Source: Spirosoma luteum DSM 19990
GTDB taxonomy: Bacteria; Bacteroidota; Bacteroidia; Cytophagales; Spirosomataceae
Assembly: GCF_000374065.1 (NCBI RefSeq)
Contig: NZ_KB893251.1
Location: 84,349-130,186 of the forward strand
DNA: 45,838 bases
Direction of reading: 5' to 3'
How positions within the stretch are numbered: the first letter of the stretch is position 1; each line of letters opens with the position of its first letter. The translations under genes and the position numbers were made by a program. This document shows, in pieces, positions 1 through 7,637 of this stretch. The notes under the pieces are model-generated. The model was not told the DNA's origin. It ran no database searches and saw nothing but the letters and a program-made list of their open reading frames with translations.

Positions 1-786
1 CTCTCGCTGGCGGGTGTGTTCACCGATGCCGAGACGCCGAATCAGTTGACCCTCTCGGTAAGTAATCTGCCCGCGGGGCTGAACTTCGTGGCCCCTTCGA
101 CCATCTCGGGAACGCCAAGTATGTCGGGGGTAAGCACGGTGAGCGTAACGGCGACCGATCCGGGGAGCATAAGTGCTAGCACCAGCTTTACCCTCACGGT
201 GAGTCACGCGGGTGGTACTCCTCCGCCACCTACAGCTACGTTCAGCATCACGGGGGTGACGACCCTGAGTTGTCAGGTGCTGTCAGCGGGCCAGCGCAGA
301 CTAACCTTCAATCCCCGGTACGCGGGTCTGGATGGCAGTCCGGTGAGTTTCTCGGTGGTCAATGAGCTGCTGCCGACCACCAATCCAGGGCCTTATACCC
401 TGAACCTGTATACTGACAACCCAGTCATCAACTTGCGGGCGGTGCAGAGCGGAGTAAGCACCAGTTTCAGCTATGGCTGGCTGGCGGCCTGCAATCCGGG
501 CGCACGGCTGGGCGTCAGTCCCGAAGTACCGCTGAAGGTAGTGGTGCTGGGCAACCCGGTGGTGGGCGAAACGGTAGCCGTGGAGGTACGGGGCGCCGAG
601 GGTCAATCGGTGCGCCTGCAACTGAGGGACGAACGGGGTCACCTGGTGAGCGATCAGTCAGTTGGAAAGGCCGGGGAAGTGGAGCGGCAGACGCTCCACT
701 TGGGCCAGGTTCCAGCGGGGGTGCTGCTGCTGCGGGTGAGTACGTCCACCCAAAGCCAGACGCTCAAGCTGCTCAAAACGGAGTAG
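1..786 (+). CDS. Surface protein with Ig-like domain, C-terminal part (5' end outside window)
   Basis: The reading frame is open to the left edge, so only the last 261 residues are seen. The first 65 residues resemble a putative-Ig/cadherin-like repeat (pattern FTDAETPNQLTLSVSNLPAGL, then SGTPS and a terminal SFTLTV strand). A short Pro/Thr linker and a second beta-rich domain follow. The last 80 residues look like a type IX secretion sorting domain: an LGNPVVGE opening, a middle QLRDERGHLV strand, PAGVLLLRVST and a basic ending. This implies export across the outer membrane and surface anchoring or release. The binding target is unknown. A strong hairpin lies 28 bases after the stop. The sorting domain is inferred from its pattern only. 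Confidence 0.7.
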   Translation, partial: LSLAGVFTDAETPNQLTLSVSNLPAGLNFVAPSTISGTPSMSGVSTVSVTATDPGSISASTSFTLTVSHAGGTPPPPTATFSITGVTTLSCQVLSAGQRRLTFNPRYAGLDGSPVSFSVVNELLPTTNPGPYTLNLYTDNPVINLRAVQSGVSTSFSYGWLAACNPGARLGVSPEVPLKVVVLGNPVVGETVAVEVRGAEGQSVRLQLRDERGHLVSDQSVGKAGEVERQTLHLGQVPAGVLLLRVSTSTQSQTLKLLKTE

Positions 787-813
787 GTCTTATCTTCGAC
801 AGACTGGTTTATA

Positions 814-851
814 AAAGAAGCCGCGCCCCTTTCTGGGAACGCGGCTTCTTT
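814..851 (+). terminator. Perfect 12-bp stem-loop terminator after the Ig-like gene
   Basis: Bases 814-825 (AAAGAAGCCGCG) pair perfectly with 840-851 across a 14-base loop, which can add three C-G pairs. The A-rich start and T-rich end make it work as an intrinsic terminator in either direction. It separates the Ig-like gene from the end of the oppositely oriented Fic gene. Confidence 0.8.
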
Positions 852-859
852 GGTGATTC

Positions 860-880
860 GGACGTATGAATGAACGGTTT
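860..880. repeat. Left copy of 21-base direct repeat flanking the Fic gene
   Basis: GGACGT followed by three bases and AATGAACGGTTT. A second copy at 2255-2275 matches at 19 of 21 positions, differing only at the 7th and 9th bases. The two copies bracket the AT-rich Fic gene and its upstream region. They could be insertion footprints or recombination sites. Confidence 0.5.
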
Positions 881-1003
881 TGGTAGCTGATCACTGTAAG
901 TTCAGTTAATGATGATCATTGACCTTTTCGTGAACGATAGCAAATGAACTAATCTATACTGATCACCAACATAGGTTACATCTTAAATTCCGTTGATAGT
1001 CTG

Positions 1004-2098
1004 CTATTGACGCAACAAATCAAAGAGGGCAACATTAATAAACAACGTTTCTTTCCACTTCTTTTCAGCACGAAGCACGCCGAGCTGCTCCAAGCTACGC
1101 AAATATTTAGAGGCCGTCCGGCGGTCGATTTGTAGGCGATCAACCAAGTACTCGATTTTACTATAGGGGTATTCGAATAAGACCTCGATTAACTCTTTGC
1201 TATATACTTTGGGAGATTGGCTTCGAACTTGCTCAACCGTCTGGTCAAATAGCCGTTGAATACGGGTAATTTGGTCAATCGTCTGCTGAGCCGTTATCTC
1301 AACTGCCTGTAAAATAAATACAATCCAGTCTGACCAGTTCTGCTGGGTTCGCACCGCCTGTAATAGTCGGTAATAGTCCGCTTTGTGCTCAATGATGTAG
1401 CCACTTAAATAAAGAATGGGCTCCCCCAATAAATCGTGAAGGAGTAGATAAAGTACATTGATAATGCGTCCGGTACGTCCATTGCCATCGTAAAAAGGAT
1501 GAATGCTTTCAAACTGATAATGTTGAATAGCCAGCTTAATGAGCGTCGAAACCTGGTCAGGTTCACTATTATTGAGATACGCTTCCAAATTATGCATTAA
1601 CTCTTTGAGCACAGACGGGTCATCGGGTGGTGTATAGATAACTTGGTTGGTTCGATCATTCCGTAGACTCGTACCGGGAAGTCGACGGATGCCCGCCTGG
1701 TTTTGCTCCAGTTCCTGTTGAATCTGAAGGATGCCGTTGGTGCTTAAAAACCCCTTCTGTTTAATAAAGTGATAACCCGTGTAGAGGGCTTGTCGGTAGC
1801 GAAGTACTTCTTTGGTAGCAGTATCAATATCTTGTCCTTTGACGGTCAAAGCTCGATAGAGCTTATCATCGGTGGTAATAAAGTTTTCAATTTCTGAGGA
1901 CGCTTTGGCTTCTTTGAGTACCAGGGCATTGATTAAGATAGCCGGATTAGGTAACAATCGGCTCAACCCTTTTAATTCAGCAAGTGCTGAAGCCGCCCGG
2001 CTTTCCTGGCGCAGGATCGGTATGGTTTCAACGAGTTCACGCGCAGGCGGTAAGGGGGGTAGCTCATTGTAAGGAAATTCGGCTTGAAATTGAATCAT
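1004..2098 (-). CDS. Fic-family protein with N-terminal inhibitory motif and C-terminal winged helix
   Basis: Fic proteins usually transfer AMP from ATP to a hydroxyl group on a target protein. The active-site signature HPFYDGNGRTGR is complete at residues 200-211. An upstream helix carries SSEIEN (67-72), matching the (S/T)xxxE(G/N) inhibitory motif, so this looks like a class II, self-restrained Fic. A Fic_N-type region covers about residues 1-100. The last 60 residues look like a winged helix (TASKYLRSLEQLGVL), suggesting DNA binding. The protein has 364 residues, normal for Fic_N-Fic-HTH proteins. I chose the ATG at 2098; a TTG two codons upstream is possible. Its DNA is visibly AT-richer than the neighbours, which suggests transfer. 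No partner antitoxin gene is adjacent. The protein target is unknown. Confidence 0.9.
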   Translation of the reverse strand: MIQFQAEFPYNELPPLPPARELVETIPILRQESRAASALAELKGLSRLLPNPAILINALVLKEAKASSEIENFITTDDKLYRALTVKGQDIDTATKEVLRYRQALYTGYHFIKQKGFLSTNGILQIQQELEQNQAGIRRLPGTSLRNDRTNQVIYTPPDDPSVLKELMHNLEAYLNNSEPDQVSTLIKLAIQHYQFESIHPFYDGNGRTGRIINVLYLLLHDLLGEPILYLSGYIIEHKADYYRLLQAVRTQQNWSDWIVFILQAVEITAQQTIDQITRIQRLFDQTVEQVRSQSPKVYSKELIEVLFEYPYSKIEYLVDRLQIDRRTASKYLRSLEQLGVLRAEKKWKETLFINVALFDLLRQ

Positions 2099-2154
2099 GT
2101 ACAAATATGGTCATAAAATGTACACGATACGACTATGATGTACATTTTATGTAC
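2098..2154. promoter_or_regulatory. Four TGTAC boxes upstream of the Fic gene, possible operator
   Basis: TGTAC occurs at 2098-2102, 2119-2123, 2139-2143 and 2150-2154. The spacings are 21, 20 and 11 bases, close to two, two and one helical turns, so all sites would face the same side of the DNA. The last two boxes are each part of the palindrome ATGTACAT. The first box touches the Fic start codon. Together with the winged-helix end of the Fic protein this suggests autoregulation, which is inference. Confidence 0.5.
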
Positions 2155-2254
2155 ATGACTGCTTTTATAATCATAAACTAGGCATACGCGATTCAAACCT
2201 TTTAGATTGCTAGTTGGCTGGATCGGTATGTTAGGGCATTTTCTGAGATTAACT

Positions 2255-2275
2255 GGACGTTTAAATGAACGGTTT
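2255..2275. repeat. Right copy of 21-base direct repeat flanking the Fic gene
   Basis: This matches 860-880 at 19 of 21 bases. It lies just before the point where the truncated amylase frame opens at 2285, so it marks the right border of the AT-rich Fic segment. Confidence 0.5.
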
Positions 2276-2284
2276 CAGCAGTGA

Positions 2285-3199
2285 CCCGTCCTAATTTGTG
2301 TTGACCGTTTGTTGGTTATCCATCAGTTTATCGGCCGCACCACGAACCTGACCGACGAACCGATTGGGGTGGATGCGGCCCTTGACTTCCCGCTGTTTTT
2401 CCGGCTCCCGACCGTAGCGAAGGGGCTGGCTGCTCCATTCGTGATACGAGACATGTTCATGCACCGCAAGGCAGTGGAAAGCAACATCCTGAGTACGCAC
2501 GGCGACGTCACTAATTTTTTTGTGACATTTCTGGATAACCATGATATGCGGCAGCGCTTTTACTACCGCAATCCCGCTAATCCAACCCAGTTCGACCGGC
2601 AATTGACCCTGGGGATTGCCTGCCTGTTCGGGTTGCAGGGTATTCCATGCCTGTACTACGGAACGGAGCAGGGCCTGCATGGCAACGGGAATAGTGATGC
2701 CGCCGTACGGGAAGCCCTCTGGGGCAACGGGGTAAATGCCTTTGATCCTACGCACCCTTTTTACGAAGCCATCCGGCAACTGAGTCGGGTACGGGCCGAA
2801 CAACCGGCACTGCGATATGGCCGACAATATTTTCGGCCTATTTCGGGAGACGGGGTGAATTTTGGTATTTCACCGTTTAGTCCGGGTGTCATTGCCTTCT
2901 CCCGAATTCTACACGACCAGGAAGTACTGGTCGTGGCCAACACGCAAACTACGGGCAGTTTCGACGGGGATGTTATTGTGGATGCCATTCTGAACGCGGA
3001 CCAAACGGCGTATAGCCTTTTATACAGTAATCATCCCCAGCCCCAGGCACCGGGGGTTATTTCGACCAAGAACGCGGGTACGGTTCAAATCCATGACGAG
3101 CGGGACCGCGTTACCCAGGGACCAGTCCGGGTGTTGCGGGTACGGCTGCACCCCATGGAAGTGCAGCTTTTGCGCGCCACTGCTATACCAATTCATTGA
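2285..3199 (+). pseudogene. 5'-truncated alpha-amylase (GH13) remnant
   Basis: About 304 codons are readable, opening just after an in-frame TGA at 2282 with no convincing start. The protein contains GH13 conserved region IV (FVTFLDNHDM), the GIPCLYYGTEQG segment and a C-terminal beta domain ending normally. The upstream part of the barrel is absent, including region II with the nucleophile Asp and region III with the acid/base Glu. No catalytic activity is therefore expected. The intact end and missing front suggest deletion or displacement, perhaps linked to arrival of the Fic segment just upstream. Expression of the fragment from a TTG near 2309 cannot be excluded, but no function is predicted. 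Confidence 0.75.
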
Positions 3200-3297
3200 T
3201 AAGCAAAGTATTATATTACGTTCTGCCTCTTGCGCACCGGATAACTTACCGTTTCCATAAGGATACGGCAACACTTTCTTTATTTCACACAGGGTAC

Positions 3298-3531
3298 TTA
3301 AATCGCCAGATAAGGCAGGTAGGGCTCTAATTTCGCCGTGTCCCGGAAGGCCGTCACCTGATGCAGTTTGCTGTTGTAGGCATCGTAGCGTAGCTCGACG
3401 TAGAAATCGCGGAGGTTATAAAGCAGAAAGATGTTTTCTTCTTCGTACCGATTAGCGAGAATGTCACCCGTGAAGTACAGCGTGTCGAGTTGTTGGTTGG
3501 CGGGGAGTCTGGAAAAATCAGCGGGTTGCAT
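3298..3531 (-). CDS. Small conserved protein, 77 aa, unknown function
   Basis: Starting at the ATG at 3531, the protein begins MQPADFSRLPANQQ and reads as an acidic, aromatic-rich soluble alpha/beta protein with no signal peptide or membrane helix. Features such as DTLYFTGDILANR and LLYNLRDFYVELRYD suggest a compact beta-rich fold. It resembles short hypothetical proteins I associate with Cytophagales, but I can name no function. A longer frame reaching 3588 exists, but its extra N-terminal residues look unlike a real start. Confidence 0.6.
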   Translation of the reverse strand: MQPADFSRLPANQQLDTLYFTGDILANRYEEENIFLLYNLRDFYVELRYDAYNSKLHQVTAFRDTAKLEPYLPYLAI

Positions 3532-3701
3532 GAGCAGCGGGGGTTGACAGGCGAAATAAGCAAAAAGCCTGCACCTGACCAACCCCAATTGCCAACTTTA
3601 TATAATACAACTCAAACAAATGAATCTACAACTAAAACACCTGCTTCCTTAAACATCTGCCAACCAGCTTACTGATGCTTTCAGTATAATGAAGCAGGAA
3701 A

Positions 3702-4799
3702 TCAACTAATCTTCACTTCCCGGCCCGATTTGGCGGCTGCGTAAATGGCTTCCACAATTTTAATGTCGCGCAGTCCCTCCTCACCGGGCACCAGCATCGG
3801 CTTTTTGTTCATAATGGCCGCGGCATCGTCGTCCATCTGCATCACCTGCTCGGTAGGCACGTCGTAGGGGTGATTGATAGTACCGCCGTTGCTCCAGGCA
3901 CCTTTCACGCCGTTATAAGCCGAATAAGGTTCCATCATGAGGGTGCCTTTGGACCCAGTTACGTGCAGGTAGTTCATATTCATACCGTAGCTGCTCTGGA
4001 TGGAGGCCCGCGCTCCGCTCGGAAAAATAAACTGGGCCATGGAGGTTTCGTCCAGCCCGTTTTTATACACGTCGGGCCGGGTGGTATACTGCTGGGCAGT
4101 TACCGCAATGGGTTCTTCGCCCGTAGCCAGCCGTGCGCCCTGTATGGCGTAAACACCCATGTCGTACATGACGCCCCCGCCCATCTCTTTCTTCTGTTTC
4201 CAGTGGTCGGTGCGGGCGTCATAGTAAGCGGCTGCGCAGTTTACCATCAGCACCTTACCAATCTTCCCGTCGCGCAGCCCCTTCACGTACTCCTGCGTGT
4301 TAGGTTCGTGCTGGAGCCGGTACCCAATGGACAGCGACACCTTATTTTTGGCACAGGCATCAATCATGTTCTGGCATTCCTTTGCCGTTACGGCCATTGG
4401 TTTTTCGCACCAGACGTGCTTCCCCGCTTTGGCCGCCCGCACTACGTATTCCTCATGCATGGATGGGGGCAGCACCACGTATATCACGTCGATATCCGGA
4501 TTGTTGGCAATCTGATCGAAATTCTGGTAGTTATAGATATTCTTGTCGGGGATGTTGTATTGCTTCTTCCATTTCTCCGCCTTAGCGGGCGTACCCGTCA
4601 CAATGCTGGCGAGGTAGCAGTTCTTCGTTTTTTGCAGGGCCGGGGCCAGCAGGTCGGTGCTGTAATAGCCCAGGCCAACGAGGGCTACCCCCAGTTTATC
4701 CTTGGCTGGGCGGGTAGCCGACCAAAGTATACTGGATGATAGGGTTGCCGCTGCACTGGTAAGGGCGGTTGTTTGCAGAAATGTTCTACGGGACGTCAT
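3702..4799 (-). CDS. Gfo/Idh/MocA-family oxidoreductase with Tat signal
   Basis: This is an NAD(P)-dependent sugar or cyclitol dehydrogenase/oxidoreductase of 365 residues. A twin-arginine signal is visible (SRRTFLQT at 3-10, then an Ala/Ser-rich hydrophobic stretch), so it should be exported folded to the periplasm, like glucose-fructose oxidoreductase. The Rossmann region starts at about 35 with GLGYYS (42-47). The conserved EKP triad is at 132-134, and GGGVMYDMGVYAIQ (207-220) matches the C-terminal substrate domain. The substrate cannot be told. The gene stands alone, divergent from aguB. Its leader holds overlapping inverted repeats at 4830-4877. Confidence 0.88.
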   Translation of the reverse strand: MTSRRTFLQTTALTSAAATLSSSILWSATRPAKDKLGVALVGLGYYSTDLLAPALQKTKNCYLASIVTGTPAKAEKWKKQYNIPDKNIYNYQNFDQIANNPDIDVIYVVLPPSMHEEYVVRAAKAGKHVWCEKPMAVTAKECQNMIDACAKNKVSLSIGYRLQHEPNTQEYVKGLRDGKIGKVLMVNCAAAYYDARTDHWKQKKEMGGGVMYDMGVYAIQGARLATGEEPIAVTAQQYTTRPDVYKNGLDETSMAQFIFPSGARASIQSSYGMNMNYLHVTGSKGTLMMEPYSAYNGVKGAWSNGGTINHPYDVPTEQVMQMDDDAAAIMNKKPMLVPGEEGLRDIKIVEAIYAAAKSGREVKIS

Positions 4800-4807
4800 T
4801 ATAGTTA

Positions 4808-4888
4808 GTTTAAGCGTTAACGGACATCGGTTTGACCATAGTTTAAGGTCAAACGTCGCCCTACCGACCTTAAACTACGTACTTAAAC
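4808..4888. promoter_or_regulatory. Overlapping inverted repeats in the gfo/idh-aguB divergent region
   Basis: TAGTTTAAGGTC (4839-4850) pairs perfectly with GACCTTAAACTA (4866-4877) across a 15-base loop. The shared segment can instead pair GTTTGACC (4830-4837) with GGTCAAAC (4847-4854). The heptamer GTTTAAG occurs at 4808 and 4841, and its complement CTTAAAC at 4869 and 4882. This could be a dimeric-repressor operator or, if transcribed toward the oxidoreductase, two mutually exclusive RNA hairpins. Confidence 0.5.
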
Positions 4889-4966
4889 GGATAAAATCAA
4901 AAATACCTGCCGAACCCACCCGGCCGCCTTTTTGTTGATAATACAGTCTGTTCACGCAGAACCCTC

Positions 4967-4974
4967 TATTTTTG
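4967..4974 (+). promoter_or_regulatory. Candidate -7 box of aguB (TATTTTTG)
   Basis: TATTTTTG fits the Bacteroidota -7 consensus TAnnTTTG exactly and lies 5 bases before the aguB ATG. Transcription would then start at or next to the start codon. No clear TTG -33 box sits 17-23 bases upstream, so confidence is low. Confidence 0.35.
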
Positions 4975-4978
4975 CCCT

Positions 4979-5854
4979 ATGTCTAAAAAAGTCAATATTG
5001 GTTTAGTACAGATGAGTTGCCAGGCGGATGTGGAAGCCAATATCCAGAAAGCCATCGACGGGATTCGCGAAGCCGCGCAGAAAGGTGCTCAGATTGTTTG
5101 CTTGCAGGAACTGTTCACCTCGCTCTATTTCTGCGATGTGGAAGATCATCATAATTTTAGTTTGGCCGAGGCAATTCCCGGCCCCACCACCAACCGCCTA
5201 GGCGAATTGGCGGGGGAGCTAGGCGTTGTTATTGTGGCCTCCCTGTTCGAGAAACGGGCGCATGGCCTCTACCACAACACCACGGCGGTACTGGATGCCG
5301 ACGGAACCTACCTGGGCAAGTACCGGAAGATGCACATCCCCGATGATCCGGGCTATTACGAGAAATTTTACTTCACCCCGGGCGACCTGGGCTACAAGGT
5401 ATTCGATACGAAGTTTGCCCGGATTGGGGTGCTCATCTGCTGGGACCAGTGGTATCCAGAAGCAGCCCGGATCACCGCGCTCATGGGCGCCGAAATCCTG
5501 TTTTACCCAACGGCTATTGGTTGGGATACTAATGAACCGGACCCCGCCCAGAATACGGAGCAGTACAACGCCTGGCAAACCATGCAGCGGAGCCACGCCA
5601 TTGCCAATGGTGTTCATGTGGTGGCAGTAAACCGCGTGGGCCGCGAGGCCGATCAGCAATTCTGGGGCGGCTCGTTCGTTTCTAACCCATTCGGGTCGCT
5701 GCTGTATCTGGCTCCGCACGAGAAAGAACTGATTCACGTGCAAACGGTCGACCTGGCCCTGTCCGAGAAGTACCGCACTACCTGGCCTTACTTCCGCGAC
5801 CGGCGCATCGACTCCTACCAGCCCATTACCAAACGGTACATCGATCAGGAGTAA
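4979..5854 (+). CDS. aguB: N-carbamoylputrescine amidase
   Basis: This nitrilase-superfamily enzyme hydrolyses N-carbamoylputrescine to putrescine, CO2 and ammonia in the agmatine route of polyamine synthesis, in the cytosol. The catalytic triad is visible: E44 (CLQELF), K117 (KYRKMHIPDD) and C154 (LICWDQWYPEAAR). The length of 291 residues is typical of plant-type AguB. WDQWYPEAAR, YPTAIGWD and the RRIDSYQPITKRY ending are characteristic of this subfamily rather than other nitrilases. The partner agmatine deiminase is not in the window. The start is clear, with a -7-like box just upstream. Confidence 0.92.
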   Translation: MSKKVNIGLVQMSCQADVEANIQKAIDGIREAAQKGAQIVCLQELFTSLYFCDVEDHHNFSLAEAIPGPTTNRLGELAGELGVVIVASLFEKRAHGLYHNTTAVLDADGTYLGKYRKMHIPDDPGYYEKFYFTPGDLGYKVFDTKFARIGVLICWDQWYPEAARITALMGAEILFYPTAIGWDTNEPDPAQNTEQYNAWQTMQRSHAIANGVHVVAVNRVGREADQQFWGGSFVSNPFGSLLYLAPHEKELIHVQTVDLALSEKYRTTWPYFRDRRIDSYQPITKRYIDQE

Positions 5855-5861
5855 TTTTCTA

Positions 5862-5970
5862 GTTTGACGTTTGTCGTTTGGGGTTTGATGTTGTGTGAAG
5901 CGTTCTTATCACCAACGCGTATGACTTAGAACTACTTCATGCAACAACAAACATCAAACGTCAAACGACA
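5862..5970. repeat. Inverted repeat with GTTTGACGTTTG arms after aguB
   Basis: GTTTGACGTTTG (5862-5873) is the exact inverse of 5955-5966. A second register pairs TGTCGTTTG..GTTTGATG (5872-5890) with 5952-5970 except for two bases. The same 12-base word, again as an inverted pair, recurs at 11181-11268. The element fills nearly the whole gap between aguB and the next gene. Confidence 0.65.
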
Positions 5971-5997
5971 CCTCCCCCCTTGACCCGCTCACTCGTT

Positions 5998-7629
5998 ATG
6001 AAACTACTTGCTTTAACACTGGTGCTGGGCATTGCCGGGGCTGGTTACTGGTTTATGTTTCCAGCACCGGCCACCACCTATTCAGCACTGCCTGAACCGG
6101 CTGCGGTAACGCTGCAAAAACCAGTGCCTCCGCAAACAACGCTCAGCCCCACGCCCCGTTCCCGATTCACGCCCACGACTCGCAAAGGCTACTATAGTCT
6201 CGATATTGTCAGCGATTTTACATTGCCGGCTACCAAAACGATTACGTTTTGCGGAGCTGGTCGAAATCTGCACGTGCAGCAGGACCGGGACAAGATTTTC
6301 CGGCGGGGTTTTTCGGCCGTCGATCAGAGCCGCATGGTACCGAACGTGGAAATATGGCAGGATGGCAATCCGGCAAGGGGCTGGCAAAGTGTATTGAAAC
6401 AAAGCCAGCGGTCGTGGATCGTGTACCAGAACCACTTCCGGGATGCCTTTGGCCTGGCCTGGGCACAGAACAGCGAAAAAGCTTCTGAAACCCTATACCG
6501 TTCGCTACCCAACCCCAGAGATGCGTCGGCCCGGGTGAACCGGCAGACGCTGTTTCAGGCTTCGTCTGAGTTGAGGGGAGGCTGCATGAGTTTTGGCGAC
6601 TGCCCGCCGGAATGGAAAAATACCTTCGGCTATATTTTCCTGGACATAGAAAATGACTTTACCAGTGTTAACAACCGGCAGGAACAGGCCAACTTGTACA
6701 CCTTCATGATCAAAACGATCAAGGAGAACATCAGTCCGCAAACGCTGGTTGGCTCCATTGCGCCGGTATTGCACAACAGCGTTGGCTATTCCCGGGCTTC
6801 CGACTACGCGGCTGCCCCCGACTGGCTCTGGACGATGCCCGCCCGCCAAACGGCCACCAGTCGGCAGCGGGGTATGCCCGACAACATCGTGGGTAAATCG
6901 TTTGGGGACTACGCTGACTTTCAAATGCCCGGCACGTACTACGTTTACCCTGATTTCGATTATACAAATACCCCACACAACGGCGACAATGACCGGCACT
7001 GGCTGGCCGCGTTGCTGGGTGAGCAGGAGGTCAACATGAAATTATCGCCTAAAAAGCGAATTGCCTGGCAGTGGTTGTTCAACACGCAGAGCGAGTTTCC
7101 CAATAGTGGTAAAGCGGAGCACCCCGCCCCACCCGCCGTAGCCGAAGGAATAGGTATTTTTTACTGGTTTACGGGAGCCTACGGCGTATTATTCTGGGAT
7201 GATCACAACGCGCTGACGCCCGACCAGCCCTCCCCCGCCGACCCCGGCCAGAAAGGACTGGGTAATGACCGAAACTACGCCTGCTACGAACATTACGTGC
7301 ATGGGCTGTGGCGGCTGTTCAAACACCACGGCGATCTGTTCAACGGTCGGGAAACGTACCTCAATGAAGCCACGGACTGTTCGTACGATGGTGGTAAAAC
7401 CTGGTATACCTACAATGCCAATCAGTTGAAAACAAAAAACGTCCCCTTTGTACGGGCCATTGTGAATGGGGATCAGATTCTGATAGCAGCCACCAAGCCC
7501 TACGGTCGGTCGAACCAGGCAAACCAGGTGATGGTGCGGTACGTACAAAATGGCTATAATTTTTATACTACCCTGAGCCTGCGTGGCGATGAAATTTATC
7601 TGGGTCGGGCTACCATGCCCCGGCAATAA
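5998..7629 (+). CDS. Exported protein of unknown family, 543 aa
   Basis: I do not recognise this family. The N-terminus is a signal peptide or membrane anchor (MKLLALTLVLGIAGAGYWFMF), followed by a Pro/Thr-rich linker to about residue 60, so the bulk is periplasmic or surface-facing. The body is rich in aromatic residues, with strand-like acidic segments such as FLDIENDF (E218) and GVLFWDD (D401-D402). The C-terminal 60 residues look like a beta sandwich. This resembles a TIM-barrel glycoside hydrolase with a C-terminal beta domain, but that is inference. I chose the ATG at 5998; a TTG at 5980 is the alternative. A ROK kinase follows after 8 bases, so co-transcription is likely and a carbohydrate role fits. 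Confidence 0.7.
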   Translation: MKLLALTLVLGIAGAGYWFMFPAPATTYSALPEPAAVTLQKPVPPQTTLSPTPRSRFTPTTRKGYYSLDIVSDFTLPATKTITFCGAGRNLHVQQDRDKIFRRGFSAVDQSRMVPNVEIWQDGNPARGWQSVLKQSQRSWIVYQNHFRDAFGLAWAQNSEKASETLYRSLPNPRDASARVNRQTLFQASSELRGGCMSFGDCPPEWKNTFGYIFLDIENDFTSVNNRQEQANLYTFMIKTIKENISPQTLVGSIAPVLHNSVGYSRASDYAAAPDWLWTMPARQTATSRQRGMPDNIVGKSFGDYADFQMPGTYYVYPDFDYTNTPHNGDNDRHWLAALLGEQEVNMKLSPKKRIAWQWLFNTQSEFPNSGKAEHPAPPAVAEGIGIFYWFTGAYGVLFWDDHNALTPDQPSPADPGQKGLGNDRNYACYEHYVHGLWRLFKHHGDLFNGRETYLNEATDCSYDGGKTWYTYNANQLKTKNVPFVRAIVNGDQILIAATKPYGRSNQANQVMVRYVQNGYNFYTTLSLRGDEIYLGRATMPRQ

Positions 7630-7637
7630 TAAAACCT

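Noticed and set aside
1004..2098. Fic/antitoxin (FicT-FicA type) module
   Set aside because: The inhibitory motif is inside the Fic protein itself, and no small antitoxin gene lies next to it, so a two-gene toxin system is not supported.
3870..4739. Long open frame (289 codons) on the plus strand
   Set aside because: It lies wholly inside and antisense to the Gfo/Idh/MocA gene, and its translation is His/Val-rich with no domain. It is a shadow of the high-GC coding strand.
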